In this document: positions 33,801-41,732 of the stretch, in pieces
How the letters are laid out: each line of letters starts with the position of its first letter
Numbering within the stretch: position 1 is the stretch's first letter
Origin: Lignipirellula cremea
GTDB lineage: Bacteria; Planctomycetota; Planctomycetia; Pirellulales; Pirellulaceae
NCBI RefSeq assembly: GCF_007751035.1
Contig: NZ_CP036433.1
Span: forward strand, 3,329,001 to 3,393,000
DNA: 64,000 bases
Direction of reading: 5' to 3'
Program-made: the position numbers and the translations under genes
The notes under the pieces: generated by a model
What the model was told of the DNA's origin: nothing
The model's input: only the letters and a program-made list of their open reading frames with translations
Databases searched by the model: none

Positions 33801-35288
33801 ACTCCAGGGCGGGCTGCCGGAACTGTACACGGGGAACTCGTAGACCGCTTCGACCTTTTTCCGCCACAAACCGCGAGCCCGATATTTGCCGGGCGTCACG
33901 AGTCGTGCGGGAATGTTGAACAGGCCATGGTCGGCCGCTTCCACATCGCGGCCCAGGTCGTCGGCGCCGTCCCACCAGGCAACATTGAGGCCGGCAGGGA
34001 ACGGCGTTTCGGAGACCAGGTTGCGAATCCGCTTTCCCGTGCTGTCCTCAATCACAAGCGTGACAAAGCCTGGTTCGGGCAGCTCAAACCGGACGGCAAT
34101 CGGGGCGTGCGGTTCGTCCTGCAGCGAGCGATCCGGCGCCGGCAAGGGAAGCTCGTTCAGGGGCTCCTGTCCCAGGTCGACGCAGGCCATCAGTTCGCCC
34201 AGCCAGATCCGTTTCCCTTCCGCCGTGCGACGCATGACGTGCGGGTGACGCGGTACGGTCACTGCCGTTACCTGCAGACGGATGGCGCGGGTGCGGACGA
34301 TGCTGGCAAAGGGGAGAGCATTCGGCCAGAACGGCGTCGGGTAGCCGTTTTCCAGATCCTGGAAGTCGCCGACGGTCTGCCAGTCGGCGTCGGACGCATC
34401 GCGCGGATGACGATCGGCCGGACCGACGTACGCCTGTACCTTAGCGACGGCGAAACCGCTCCACACGGCGAGCAGACGGTCCAGATTGACGGGCGACGGC
34501 CAGGTGAGCAGGATCCATTCCGGGTGTTCGGCCGAGATCTCCGGCCGCGGCGATTCCTCCGCGTCGGACTGGCTGAGATTCTCCCAGGTGTTCCATTGAT
34601 CGGACTTGCCATTGATGATCCGATCGGCGTAACGATGATTCGATTCAGCAGCGGGCGCGGCCATCGGAGCCAGGTTGGCCCAGCGCTGCGGGGCGATCAG
34701 CACGCCGCCCAGGTAGCCTTCGTAAACGGAGTCGGCCGGGGCGGCCAGATGGGTGAAACGGATCGCCTGGCTTTTCGTACCGGGCGGCAGCACCCAGATC
34801 GCCAGATCGTCCCGACCCGCTTCGTCCCGATGGATGCCCGACACGCCCAGGCGGGACGCCGGCAGCCACTGCGTGTCATCCGCCAGATCGCCTGGCGCGG
34901 TGGCCGTGGGACGCAGCACGCTCACGGCTCCGCCGCCCTTGACCAGCACGGAACCGATCGTCGCCGGCTCTTTCAGGCCGATCCGCAAATGCCGCGGACC
35001 CGGCAATTTCCCAGCGCCAAACGCCATGCCATTGTGGCCCGGATGCAGTTTCGGAGAGCTAGTCCAGAGCACCCACAGCGGGTTGGTCTCGCGCTGGTCA
35101 GGATCGAGCGCCGTCGTTTTGCCGTCGACCCAGACGGCCGTCGCGGCAGGGTCGATCTGCTCGGGAGAGATCGTCGTCAAGGTATGCGGAGCCTGACCAG
35201 AAACGGGCGACGACCAGCACGCGGGCGCCAGCCACAGAACCGCCAGCGACATGACGAAACGGAAACTGCGAGCAAGAGAAAGGAGCAT
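30849..35288 (-). CDS. giant exported NHL/SMP-30-type propeller protein
   Basis: The 1479-residue protein starts at ATG 35288; a TTG at 35312 is open but lacks support. It has a signal peptide (MLLSLARSFRFVMSLAVLWL, cleavage near SGQA). Residues about 50-380 are beta-rich discoidin-like material. About 410-500 resembles a FlgD/Ig-like segment (FELPEPGFVTLVIEDSTGKR, GLNVAWWDGADDLG). About 640-830 carries NHL/SMP-30 repeats (DPRGLCFDSSGRLLVLSG, HPAGLAVDSEGQLWVAEHD). The last 230 residues resemble a carbohydrate-binding CBM9-like domain (GLQVDGLSQDWNAAEWVDID). It is probably a surface or periplasmic scaffold or polysaccharide-active protein; no catalytic residues can be named. A GTTAGAAT promoter motif lies 61 bases upstream of its start. 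Confidence 0.85.
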   Translation of the reverse strand: MLLSLARSFRFVMSLAVLWLAPACWSSPVSGQAPHTLTTISPEQIDPAATAVWVDGKTTALDPDQRETNPLWVLWTSSPKLHPGHNGMAFGAGKLPGPRHLRIGLKEPATIGSVLVKGGGAVSVLRPTATAPGDLADDTQWLPASRLGVSGIHRDEAGRDDLAIWVLPPGTKSQAIRFTHLAAPADSVYEGYLGGVLIAPQRWANLAPMAAPAAESNHRYADRIINGKSDQWNTWENLSQSDAEESPRPEISAEHPEWILLTWPSPVNLDRLLAVWSGFAVAKVQAYVGPADRHPRDASDADWQTVGDFQDLENGYPTPFWPNALPFASIVRTRAIRLQVTAVTVPRHPHVMRRTAEGKRIWLGELMACVDLGQEPLNELPLPAPDRSLQDEPHAPIAVRFELPEPGFVTLVIEDSTGKRIRNLVSETPFPAGLNVAWWDGADDLGRDVEAADHGLFNIPARLVTPGKYRARGLWRKKVEAVYEFPVYSSGSPPWSTADHTGAWLANHSPPSAAVFVPAKFSPTGAPSVFLGSYVTEGPDGFAWVDLNGVKRGGLKWIGGNWTAAPYLGRDTGPQAPVETAAYVASVWPIEKGSNISELRITALQHKNDGKLTPTPVLVQKLPAAGESGDRFEQIGGVAAYNGQIVCSLREQNQLLWIDAAGKTLGQQKLDDPRGLCFDSSGRLLVLSGTTLVRFALADPAADNPIAAGPPETLIADGLEDPFGLTLDASGSIYISDQGASHQVKVYDSRGKLVRLVGRRGLPAAGDYDPLHMNHPAGLAVDSEGQLWVAEHDYLPKRVSVWSPEGKLIRAFYGPGKYGGGGSLDSQDRTRFCYADEGRGALEFQLNWEQGTSQLSRVLYRSSSRFPLPFRAAAPETPLYRSGQRYLTNCYNTNPTGGHNTAFLFHDRDGVAQPAAAMGRANDWPILKTEPFLNLWPEGADPQGDPNRNNGANQAFFIWSDANADAQVQPDEVMLEHLSSGGVTVMADLSFCIANCGGQSLRIPPQRFTPTGVPLYQFADRQVLADEVQRPGSSGGNQVLADDSDEAVVTLGVGPFHQQSLSGVKDGHPAWSYPSPWPGLHASHRAAQPDRPGQVIGSTRLLGGFFEPAGAETEPLWAINGNMGNFYIFTRDGLFVATMFEDSRQGKSWKMPIAQRGMSLAGITLHDENFWPSITRSSDGKVYAVDGSRGSLVRLKGLESLRSIHPFPVEVTPDHLAEAQTFVLAREAQRQASFGKGTLHAVVQGDRPAGEEGLQVDGLSQDWNAAEWVDIDKRGVAANFNANSKPFNVRGALAVRGDRLFAAWSTTQPDLLRNSGELPVALFKTGGALDLMLATDPAADPQRREPAQGDLRLLVTQVDKETKALLYRPVSPNAQGEKVPFSSPWRTITFDQVKDVSDQVQLATDGKGFYEISVPLALLGLAPQAGSSTKGDIGVLRGNGSETTARSYWSNKATGITADVPSEAALTPHLWGAIHWQVP

Positions 35289-35348
35289 AAGAGCGCTCGA
35301 ATAAAAGTCCAAAGAGAAGCCAATACCTGAAAACGTTCCGCCCCCCGT

Positions 35349-35356
35349 ATTCTAAC
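35349..35356 (-). promoter_or_regulatory. GTTAGAAT promoter motif
   Basis: The same octamer as at 6341 appears on the minus strand, about 61 bases before the giant NHL gene. It overlaps the stop codon of the macro-domain ORF, which shows how tightly these units are packed. Confidence 0.4.
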
Positions 35357-35690
35357 GGCGATCCGGAAAAACCGTAACCAACAGGTCGAACGGTTTTGCT
35401 GCGATCGAATCGGTAGTCGTGTTGTAGAAAGCGTCGATCGCCACCGCATGAGCGACCGCCAGGCAGGGCGAGCCGCACCCTGGCGCGACGACCGCCTGAC
35501 CGGGCCCCACGTACGGAGGTTCCCGCTGGCCCCGTTCGTCGTGCAGGTACGTCTGCATCGCCGGGCCGTAGCGCAGCAGAAACGCTCCACCAACGCCGCC
35601 CGACAGGTTCCGTTGCGGGTTCGCCGAGCAGAGCAATCCATCGGCCTCAAGGTCGAGCAGATCGCCGTGGATCATTTGCCAGACGGGCAT
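35352..35690 (-). CDS. truncated macro domain protein
   Basis: The 112-residue product aligns with the first two-thirds of macro domains, which bind ADP-ribose and related metabolites. MIHGDLLDLEADGLLCSANP corresponds to the G-D-I...A-N-A block, LSGGVGGAFLLRYG to the glycine-rich phosphate loop, and GQAVVAPGCGSPCLAVAHAVA to the fourth strand. Typical domains need about 45 more residues (the strand and helix with the second phosphate-binding loop), but this one ends in FDLLVTVFPDRR and a stop. Only about 60 bases remain before the next gene. It overlaps the upstream membrane-protein gene by 44 bases. It may be a decayed gene or a minimal form; no ribosome binding site decides the start. Confidence 0.55.
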   Translation of the reverse strand: MPVWQMIHGDLLDLEADGLLCSANPQRNLSGGVGGAFLLRYGPAMQTYLHDERGQREPPYVGPGQAVVAPGCGSPCLAVAHAVAIDAFYNTTTDSIAAKPFDLLVTVFPDRR

Positions 35691-36210
35691 CCGTATAGAG
35701 CCTTTCAATCAAAGCATGTTTCGGATTCTCCGCGTCAACCCGCAGCCAGCAAGGGTCCGGGAGCTGGTCGCCCCACTGCTGGGAAAGCAGAAACCGCGGA
35801 CGGTAATCGACTCCATCCAAGGTAAAGCCAAAATGATAGTAAGCCTGCGGCTCAAAATGCCAACGACGGGACAAAGCCGTTTCGACCTGCAGGAGTTTCG
35901 CCTGGACGCTCACGCCGGAGCGAAACAGGCGGCGGATATGACGCACGCGGAAGGTCAGCCACGCCGTTAGCGCCAGCGTGCCCAGAATGGCCAGCGACGC
36001 TACGGGATACCGGTCGTTGCTGCTGCTCAAAGGTGCGCGGCCCCACGTCAGGGATGCCTCGTAGAACATCAGCAGGGTGAGGACCCAGGCGGCCATGAGT
36101 CCGACCAGAGCCGGGGCGATCCCTTGCACGTCATAGAAGAGAATCCGCAGCAGCGACGGCCGCGGCAATGGCCCTTCGTAACGAGTCGGCAGCGGCCTGC
36201 GTTTTGACAT
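35647..36210 (-). CDS. two-helix membrane protein, DUF3592-like
   Basis: The 187-residue protein starts at an ATG preceded by an excellent AGGAGGGG; a longer frame to 36300 lacks that support. There are two membrane helices (residues about 25-50, QGIAPALVGLMAAWVLTLLM, and about 68-88, ASLAILGTLALTAWLTFRV). A cytoplasmic or periplasmic beta domain follows with YHFGFTLDGVDYRPRF and WLRVDAENPKHALIE, reminiscent of DUF3592 proteins (x-Y-x-G followed by VxxDPxNP). Role unknown. A candidate promoter is at 36288-36317. It shares an mRNA with the truncated macro domain gene it overlaps. Confidence 0.75.
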   Translation of the reverse strand: MSKRRPLPTRYEGPLPRPSLLRILFYDVQGIAPALVGLMAAWVLTLLMFYEASLTWGRAPLSSSNDRYPVASLAILGTLALTAWLTFRVRHIRRLFRSGVSVQAKLLQVETALSRRWHFEPQAYYHFGFTLDGVDYRPRFLLSQQWGDQLPDPCWLRVDAENPKHALIERLYTDARLANDPRRSARP

Positions 36211-36287
36211 GCGTCCCCTCCTGCGCTGGCGATTCCCGGTGCGAGGGCGAGCGGTCGGGGCGCCTGTGGCAATGTCTCGCCGGTGTA

Positions 36288-36317
36288 ATTCTAACGGCAA
36301 CGCTGCGGGACAGGCAA
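36288..36317 (-). promoter_or_regulatory. candidate promoter TTGCCT-N18-TAGAAT
   Basis: On the minus strand TTGCCT (complement of 36312-36317) is followed after 18 bases by TAGAAT (complement of 36288-36293), preceded by GT as in the other GTTAGAAT motifs. It lies about 80 bases upstream of the membrane-protein ATG at 36210. Confidence 0.45.
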
Positions 36318-36359
36318 CGTCGCGGAGGGAAGATCACGTCGCTCTGCGAGAGGACGTTT

Positions 36360-36399
36360 GCGTCAGTGCGTCAGTGCGTCAGTGCGTCAGCGCGTCGAC
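36360..36399. repeat. 8-bp tandem repeat GCGTCAGT
   Basis: Three perfect and one or two imperfect copies of GCGTCAGT run from 36360. The lipoprotein stop codon (TCA on the plus strand at 36387-36389) lies inside the array. Because the unit is not a multiple of three, a slippage event would change the lipoprotein's C-terminus. Confidence 0.7.
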
Positions 36400-36671
36400 G
36401 CCGGTGGCGACAGGACGGTCGGGTTCGTCCGGGCGGTTCGCCAGACGGGCTCGTTGTATTCGGGAACCGGGCCAATGTCGAGACCGCGAACCCGCTCGGC
36501 GACCCGGGAATGGCGCTCGCCTGGATTGTACTGCGGGGCCGGCTGCGTCGCTGCCGGGCAACTGGTGCAGTCGACATGGCGACCGCGGTAGGCATGAAAA
36601 GAAGGTGCGCAGCCCAGGGCAAAGCTGCACGCAGCAGCGCACCAGAAGCAGGCGTGGCGGATTCGATACAT
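36387..36671 (-). CDS. small lipoprotein
   Basis: The 94-residue product begins MYRIRHACFWCAAACSFALGCAP. A lipobox (FALGC) follows a short hydrophobic stretch, so it is probably lipid-anchored after cleavage before the Cys. The mature part has one Cys pair (CTSC) and is Pro/Arg-rich without recognisable domains. The ATG at 36671 is preceded by GAGGAAAG at good spacing; the frame upstream to 36713 adds no signal-like sequence. Its C-terminus lies in an 8-bp tandem repeat. No function can be assigned. Confidence 0.65.
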   Translation of the reverse strand: MYRIRHACFWCAAACSFALGCAPSFHAYRGRHVDCTSCPAATQPAPQYNPGERHSRVAERVRGLDIGPVPEYNEPVWRTARTNPTVLSPPASTR

Positions 36672-36831
36672 CAGGCTTTCCTCAATTTGAAAACGATCAT
36701 TCCAGCAAAGCATGGCTCTGTGGCGGGCGATCCCAGGGAAGGCAAAAATTCGAGGTCAGCAGGCGGGGCCGGATCTGCGTTCGCGGCAGGAAGGATTTCG
36801 GGACGGGAAAGGGGCGCCAGGAACGGCCGGC

Positions 36832-37076
36832 CTTGAAAGCCGCCGAACCCACGCGTTCGAGTTCCGCCAGCGTTTACCGCTGCCTCGCTTCCAGGCGATG
36901 CAGGGAAATCTGGTAGCGCAACAGCTGGCGCCCGTTATCAATCAACGACAGAAAAGCGACTTCGCCCCGTTGAACGCCTGGCGGGAAACCTCCCGCATCT
37001 GGCGGGCTGGCGGCAGGATGTTTTCCTGGAACAGCACCCGCAAAACCAGGTGGCTTTGCAGGACGGATGAAGTCAT
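36832..37076 (-). pseudogene. remnant of a TolC-family outer membrane efflux protein C-terminus
   Basis: On the minus strand one frame (from ATG 37076) encodes LRVLFQENILPPARQMREV followed by SRQAFN, then diverges. A second frame picks up the expected continuation GEVAFLSLIDNGRQLLRYQI and SLHRLEARQR, hits a TAA at 36874-36876, and continues in the same frame with TLAELERVGSAAFKAG. Joined across one frameshift and one stop, this reads like the last helix pair of a TolC/OEP protein (ENILPxA...FNxGEVxFLxLIDxxRxLL...TLAELERxxG). No start or N-terminal part exists. I infer a decayed or deletion-truncated efflux gene; a sequencing error could explain one lesion but not the missing body. The rest of 36714-37278 is empty. 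Confidence 0.5.
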
Positions 37077-37278
37077 TTATCGCACTTGCGTAAATATCGA
37101 CAGAACCGTCATCAAGAAACCAGCCGTTACCAGCCGCATCCGGCCGAGTCCGGCGAGAGACGTCCTCTGGTAACGAAAACGCGGGATGTAACGATTAAAC
37201 CGATCCTGCCGGCTAGTCGTCCGGCGATCAGCAAAGGGCTGCATCCATGGCGGATCGCGGCCCCCCTCGCCAGCCAGG

Positions 37279-40203
37279 TTAGCCCCAGCGGGCCTGGACT
37301 TCGATCCACTGGTGGGCGGCCAGATCGATGCGGATCTTGCCGTCTTCGACGCTGCACTCGCCGCCGGGCAGCCCCTGGAAATCCACCTTTTTGGCGGTCG
37401 CCACGCTGCGGAACGTCGACAGGGAGGTCTTGACGCTGCGACCGGAAGTTTCCAGCAGACGAACGCAGAAGCCGACGATCTTGCCGTCTTCGGTCAACGG
37501 CGACCAGTGCGTAGCCGTGACATTCCGCGCGTCGAAGTGGAACAGCCAGCTGGAAGGATTCGGCGCCGGCGGACCGGCCGTCTCTTCCACAACCACCGGC
37601 GGCAGGATCAGGCCCATGGCGTCGTTCATGGGGTGCGTCAGATCGACGCCGATCCCTATCGTGAACTTGCGGGCCGTTTCGCCCCGCACCACCAGCAGGG
37701 TATCCATCATGCGGTGGCCGATGCGACGATGGAACGGCAGGCCGCCCGTCAGGATCGTCGTGCGGATCTTCTCTTCTTCGACGCTCACATAATGGGGCGA
37801 TTCAATCCGCTTGCCGGAGTGCGGCTGCCGCGTTTGATGGGCCGTCCGCCAGATCTCCGACGACTCGTCCCGCCAGGCGAACCGGGCGCAAAAGTAGGAG
37901 TTCCACGGGTCGGCTTTGGGCTCCACATGCGGGTCGAGCTCGATCTCGATCCGCAACACGCGGCTGCCTTTGAAGACCTGGTAACGCTGCTGGAAATCGG
38001 CGTACACCTGGCGGTCCGGGCCGACCAGTTTGCCGGCGACAGTAATTTCGCCCAGCGCTTCGCTGTCGATGGTGGTGCGAACGCTCTCGGCCTGCATGCG
38101 TGCGTACTGGGCGCCTTCATCGGGATCGCTGTACGCTTCGCCGGGCTGCGGACGACGTCCCGGCAGGCGGAAGCCCAGCTGTTGCGACATGCGGTTGCTG
38201 CGGGAGTTGTACTGGTGCAGCGACTGGAGCGCGCCCGTTTCCATGTTGATCAGGGCCTGGAAAAACTCGTTCCGGAGAACCCCTTCTTCGGCGAGCGGAA
38301 TCGTTTTCGACTTGCGCGGGGGGGCATCGGCCGACTCCAGCCAGGCGAAACCCATCGCCGGCGTATCCACCACTAGATGCGTTTTCCCCTCGAACGCATC
38401 CGCCGCATACACGGGTCGGGCGATCGCAGGCGGTTGCTCCAGGCCGGTTGTCACTACGCCCATGCGGCGGACAAAGCTGCTGGGATTGACGACCAGCAGG
38501 CCGCGTTTCGCCCCGGTCTTGCGGGGCAATGCGGCTGCAAACCGTCGGGCCGCTTCGTCGACCGCCGCTGTCGTTTGTACGTCGAGCGGATCGATCGCAG
38601 GGACGGCCGCTTCCTTTGCCGCTGCTTCCGCCGCGGGCGTCTGGCTCTCGCTGGAACCGCCGGCCGCGGCGTTTGCCAGGGCTTCTTCCTGCCGCGGAAC
38701 GGGCGGCAATTCGGCGGCCTGGTCGACCGCAAAGGCGAGATCAGTGTCCAGTTGGATCGGCTGGTCGGTAATCAGCGCGGCCAGGGTGTTGAGCGACTCG
38801 GCCGCTTCCAGCTGGGCCCGGCGTTTCCAGTAACGCACCGAGGAAGAGATCGGATCGGCGTGCCGGCGGATGACGGCCTGCTTGAGATACGGCGAACGGT
38901 AGGCCTTCGCCTCAAAACGTTCCGGGTGGCCGGGCAAGGCCGTATCGCGGAAATACTCTTCAAGCGTGACGAATTTGCCCAGGGCGTTACAGTAACGGGC
39001 GATCCGCCGCAAATCCTCCAGCCAGGGCGTGGTCTGCCCGGGCCAGTGAGCCAGGCAAACCGTGGCGACATGGTCCATATCCATCGACTCGCCCATTTTC
39101 ACGGCGAATTTCAGATACGTTTCCGGTTTGGCAGCGTCGACCGGCGCCCTGGCGATGGCGTCGATGACCGTGCCGTCGGTTCCTTCCCAGGTGGTTTTGA
39201 TCTGCGAGCCTTCGGGGAAGTTCCCTTCATCGAGCGTGGCGTGCATCGCTCCCTGGAAACCCGCCTGCGTCAGCACTTGCGGCAAGCCGGGCATCAGCCC
39301 GAACCGGCGGCGGCCGTAAATCTTTGGACGATGGCCGAGCGCGTTTTCATACAGGGCGGAGCCACGGCGGATCTCGGCCAGGATGGATTCAAAAGAGAGC
39401 AGCGGCAGCCGGCGTTCCACCCCTTCCCCACCGACCAGGCAGACCGAGCCGTTTTCTAACCCGGCGCGGAGAGCCTCCAGCGTGGCCGGTTCGGAAGCGA
39501 CGATCTTCTCCAGCGCCTGCCCGCCCAGTAACAGGTTCCGCGGGACGGTCCCCGACAGGTCCTGCCGCAGCGATTCGCCGATGGTGGTGTCGGCGACCAG
39601 CGTCAGGTCGATGATGAACGCATCCACCGGATAATAGTGGTCCCGTTCTTCGGCCAGCACGTTGAAGCATGCTTCCAGCTTTTCCCGCGCCTCGGTCGCA
39701 TCGCCGGCCACGGCCGCCACGGCGGCGGCGGTCGCCTGGTTGCGGAAATAGATCTCGTCGAGGTTGCTGGAGTACCGCATCTGCCGGGTCAGCAGTTCGA
39801 CCTGCAGGTAGCAGTATCCCAAGGCGAAAAAGTCGGCCGTCAGTTCGGGATCAACCCCCGCGTCGCCCCCGTCGAGTTCGGCCAGCGCCAGGTCGACGAT
39901 TTCTTTGCGGTCGACTTTCTTCCGGATCAGCACGCCGCCTTCGGTCTTGGCGCGCTGCGCAAAGCCGGTGGGCAGTTCGGCCGCGCTGACGGCCGGGACC
40001 ATGATCAGCCGATTGGCCAGCTCTTCCGGCGGGTCATCAATCCGTTGCCAGGTCGGCGTTTTACCGGCGGAAGCGATCAGCGCCGGGTGCCACATGGCCG
40101 ACCAGTGCGCAAGCAGTCCGGCAGCCTCGTCGCCCTCGTGATAGAGAGGAAAATCTTCCAGGCTGTGGCAAGGAAGCAGGATTAATAATTCCTCGTACTT
40201 CAT
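37279..40203 (-). CDS. glycoside hydrolase family 38-like protein
   Basis: The 974-residue protein without a signal peptide begins MKYEELLILLPCHSLEDFPL. The N-terminal third has the alpha/beta layout of GH38/GH57-type alpha-mannosidases, and DFFALGYCYLQVELLTRQMR and GLMPGLPQVLTQAGFQGAMH fit that domain. The C-terminal third is beta-rich with GH38-like strands (FVTLEEYFRDTALPGHP, and HYVSVEEEKIRTTILTGGLP further on). An Ala-rich linker with many Glu/Ala (residues about 505-540) separates the parts. I cannot pick out both catalytic acids with confidence, so activity is uncertain. Cytoplasmic location and length fit the uncharacterised planctomycete paralogues. No ribosome binding site is visible. 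Confidence 0.65.
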   Translation of the reverse strand: MKYEELLILLPCHSLEDFPLYHEGDEAAGLLAHWSAMWHPALIASAGKTPTWQRIDDPPEELANRLIMVPAVSAAELPTGFAQRAKTEGGVLIRKKVDRKEIVDLALAELDGGDAGVDPELTADFFALGYCYLQVELLTRQMRYSSNLDEIYFRNQATAAAVAAVAGDATEAREKLEACFNVLAEERDHYYPVDAFIIDLTLVADTTIGESLRQDLSGTVPRNLLLGGQALEKIVASEPATLEALRAGLENGSVCLVGGEGVERRLPLLSFESILAEIRRGSALYENALGHRPKIYGRRRFGLMPGLPQVLTQAGFQGAMHATLDEGNFPEGSQIKTTWEGTDGTVIDAIARAPVDAAKPETYLKFAVKMGESMDMDHVATVCLAHWPGQTTPWLEDLRRIARYCNALGKFVTLEEYFRDTALPGHPERFEAKAYRSPYLKQAVIRRHADPISSSVRYWKRRAQLEAAESLNTLAALITDQPIQLDTDLAFAVDQAAELPPVPRQEEALANAAAGGSSESQTPAAEAAAKEAAVPAIDPLDVQTTAAVDEAARRFAAALPRKTGAKRGLLVVNPSSFVRRMGVVTTGLEQPPAIARPVYAADAFEGKTHLVVDTPAMGFAWLESADAPPRKSKTIPLAEEGVLRNEFFQALINMETGALQSLHQYNSRSNRMSQQLGFRLPGRRPQPGEAYSDPDEGAQYARMQAESVRTTIDSEALGEITVAGKLVGPDRQVYADFQQRYQVFKGSRVLRIEIELDPHVEPKADPWNSYFCARFAWRDESSEIWRTAHQTRQPHSGKRIESPHYVSVEEEKIRTTILTGGLPFHRRIGHRMMDTLLVVRGETARKFTIGIGVDLTHPMNDAMGLILPPVVVEETAGPPAPNPSSWLFHFDARNVTATHWSPLTEDGKIVGFCVRLLETSGRSVKTSLSTFRSVATAKKVDFQGLPGGECSVEDGKIRIDLAAHQWIEVQARWG

Positions 40204-40253
40204 AACGGCGGCATCAGGGGAAGAAGGGGAGCAGACAGGTAGACACGCGTGGT

Positions 40254-40381
40254 TAATTACCTGGAGATTTCGGTTCCGTTGTTTGCGAAAATGCAGGCGC
40301 AGAAAGTCGACTTTCGCTCCGCGAAAGTGCGCGTTCTTTCACGGAGTGAAAGACGACTGTCCGACGATTTCCGTCTGAAAT
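40254..40381. repeat. family B intergenic repeat, copy 2
   Basis: The core CAGAAAGTCGACTTTCGCTC, then CGCGAAAGTGCGCGTTCTTT, CACGGAGTGAAAGACGACTG, TCCGACGATTTCCGTC is nearly identical to 52190-52265. It folds into consecutive hairpins (CTTTCGCTCCGCGAAAG and CTTTCACGGAGTGAAAG). It sits between two minus-strand genes, 77 bases past the stop of the DUF1704 gene. Confidence 0.85.
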
Positions 40382-40457
40382 TCGTCGCACGTATCTGCAG
40401 GAGAGGTTTTAACGATAGCCGCTGGAAAGGCGTTCGTCGAGACATGGAAGGCCCGAC

Positions 40458-41732
40458 CTATAAAATGCCTTCGTAGTCGAGTTCGATCTGTTTCAAATCC
40501 AGGCGGCCGAGAAAACCCGAATAACACATCCAGGCGGTCAGGGCGCTGGGATCGGCGAACTGCGGCGGCAGGTAACGGGGCGGCTGGACGATCCCTTGTT
40601 CGACCAGCTGATTCAAGGCCCGCATGTCTTCCAGCGTGGTCTTTCCGCAGAACAGCAGAGGAATGCGTTTCAGCAGGCCGCGCTGAACCGCCAGCTGGAT
40701 GTAGTTGTAAATCTGCACAAAGCCCTTGGTATAGACGATATCTTTCGTAAATGGGGCCCCGTCCGGCGTGCTGCCGCGGAACACGCGGGCGGCGTTGGAA
40801 TAGCTTTCCTGCGGGCTGTAGCCGTCTTCGAGGAACATCTGGTAGATATCGAGGAAGTCGGCGCCGTCCTGGGCCCGGGCGACCGCACGGACGCGATTCA
40901 TCAACTTGCGCAGACGGGCCGGACTGGAGGCGAACGCCATCATTTCCATCAGGATCGCCAGCCCCTCCTGGGTGACGGTCGAACTGGGCGGCCCTTTGCT
41001 TAAAAACGTGCAAACCGGCTGATCCTGCCCGTTAAGGGTGGTGCCCATGTGGACCAGTCCCTCGTGGATTTCCAGCAAATTGATATCGCGCATGCTGAAC
41101 TGCGCTTCGGCGCGGATTTTGAGGTAGTCGCTGCCGGCGGCCGCATCGGAAACAATCCCGTCGCTCAGCAGCACCCGGACGCCGCGTCCCTCAAAGGCAT
41201 TCTCCAGGCGGACCTGCAGCAGGGCGACCGCCTCTTCGCCGGAAATGTCTTTCACGTCCTGTTTGATGGCTTGCGAACGATGCACGCAGTCGAGCGCGCC
41301 GCACATGATTTCGCTCAATTCGGCCATATTGGGCACGCCGGCGTGAAACACATCGTCGGCGCCGCCGTAAAGCTGGCGACACAAAGGGGAGAACTCCGGG
41401 CCGCCCCGGCCTTCGAGCATGCGGACGACCATTTCATACTCGCGGCACATCCGCCGCATGATCACCCCCAGCGGGTTGTAGGGGCCCAGCTTCCGCTGGA
41501 TCTCCACTTCTAAATCCAGCAGTTCGCGCCGTTTGGCGGAAGAGTCAAACCCCAAGGGACGGGCCGCGTAGTAATTGCGATCAACGGCCGGCAGCTTCTT
41601 CTCCTGGTTACTGAAGAACTCTTCCCGGATGGTGTTGTCCCATTTAATGGCGTCAAGAATGCGTATCGGACGCTGCGCCTCGACGATGCGGTCCGACAGG
41701 CTGCGAATGGTTTGAAGGTAATCATCGGTCAT
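40458..41732 (-). CDS. DUF1704/QEGLA-motif (MATCAP-type) metallopeptidase-like protein
   Basis: The 424-residue protein carries the QEGLA motif that names the bacterial family (STVTQEGLAILMEMM, Glu256). It also has EIHEGLVH at residues 222-228, an HExxxH zinc motif (His223, Glu224, His228). DUF1704 includes the eukaryotic MATCAP tubulin-detyrosinating carboxypeptidase, in which HExxxH and a downstream Glu bind zinc; the same three ligands are present here. The bacterial substrate is unknown, and the old name relates it only loosely to flavohaemoglobin expression. The ATG at 41732 fits the family start (MTDDYLQTIRSLSDRIVEAQ); the 41 upstream codons do not. Single gene, divergent from coaD. Confidence 0.88.
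   Translation of the reverse strand: MTDDYLQTIRSLSDRIVEAQRPIRILDAIKWDNTIREEFFSNQEKKLPAVDRNYYAARPLGFDSSAKRRELLDLEVEIQRKLGPYNPLGVIMRRMCREYEMVVRMLEGRGGPEFSPLCRQLYGGADDVFHAGVPNMAELSEIMCGALDCVHRSQAIKQDVKDISGEEAVALLQVRLENAFEGRGVRVLLSDGIVSDAAAGSDYLKIRAEAQFSMRDINLLEIHEGLVHMGTTLNGQDQPVCTFLSKGPPSSTVTQEGLAILMEMMAFASSPARLRKLMNRVRAVARAQDGADFLDIYQMFLEDGYSPQESYSNAARVFRGSTPDGAPFTKDIVYTKGFVQIYNYIQLAVQRGLLKRIPLLFCGKTTLEDMRALNQLVEQGIVQPPRYLPPQFADPSALTAWMCYSGFLGRLDLKQIELDYEGIL

Noticed and set aside
33471-35330. 619-codon plus-strand open frame opposite the giant NHL gene
   Set aside because: Arg/Gly-rich shadow without signal peptide or family blocks; the minus-strand product has recognisable repeats.
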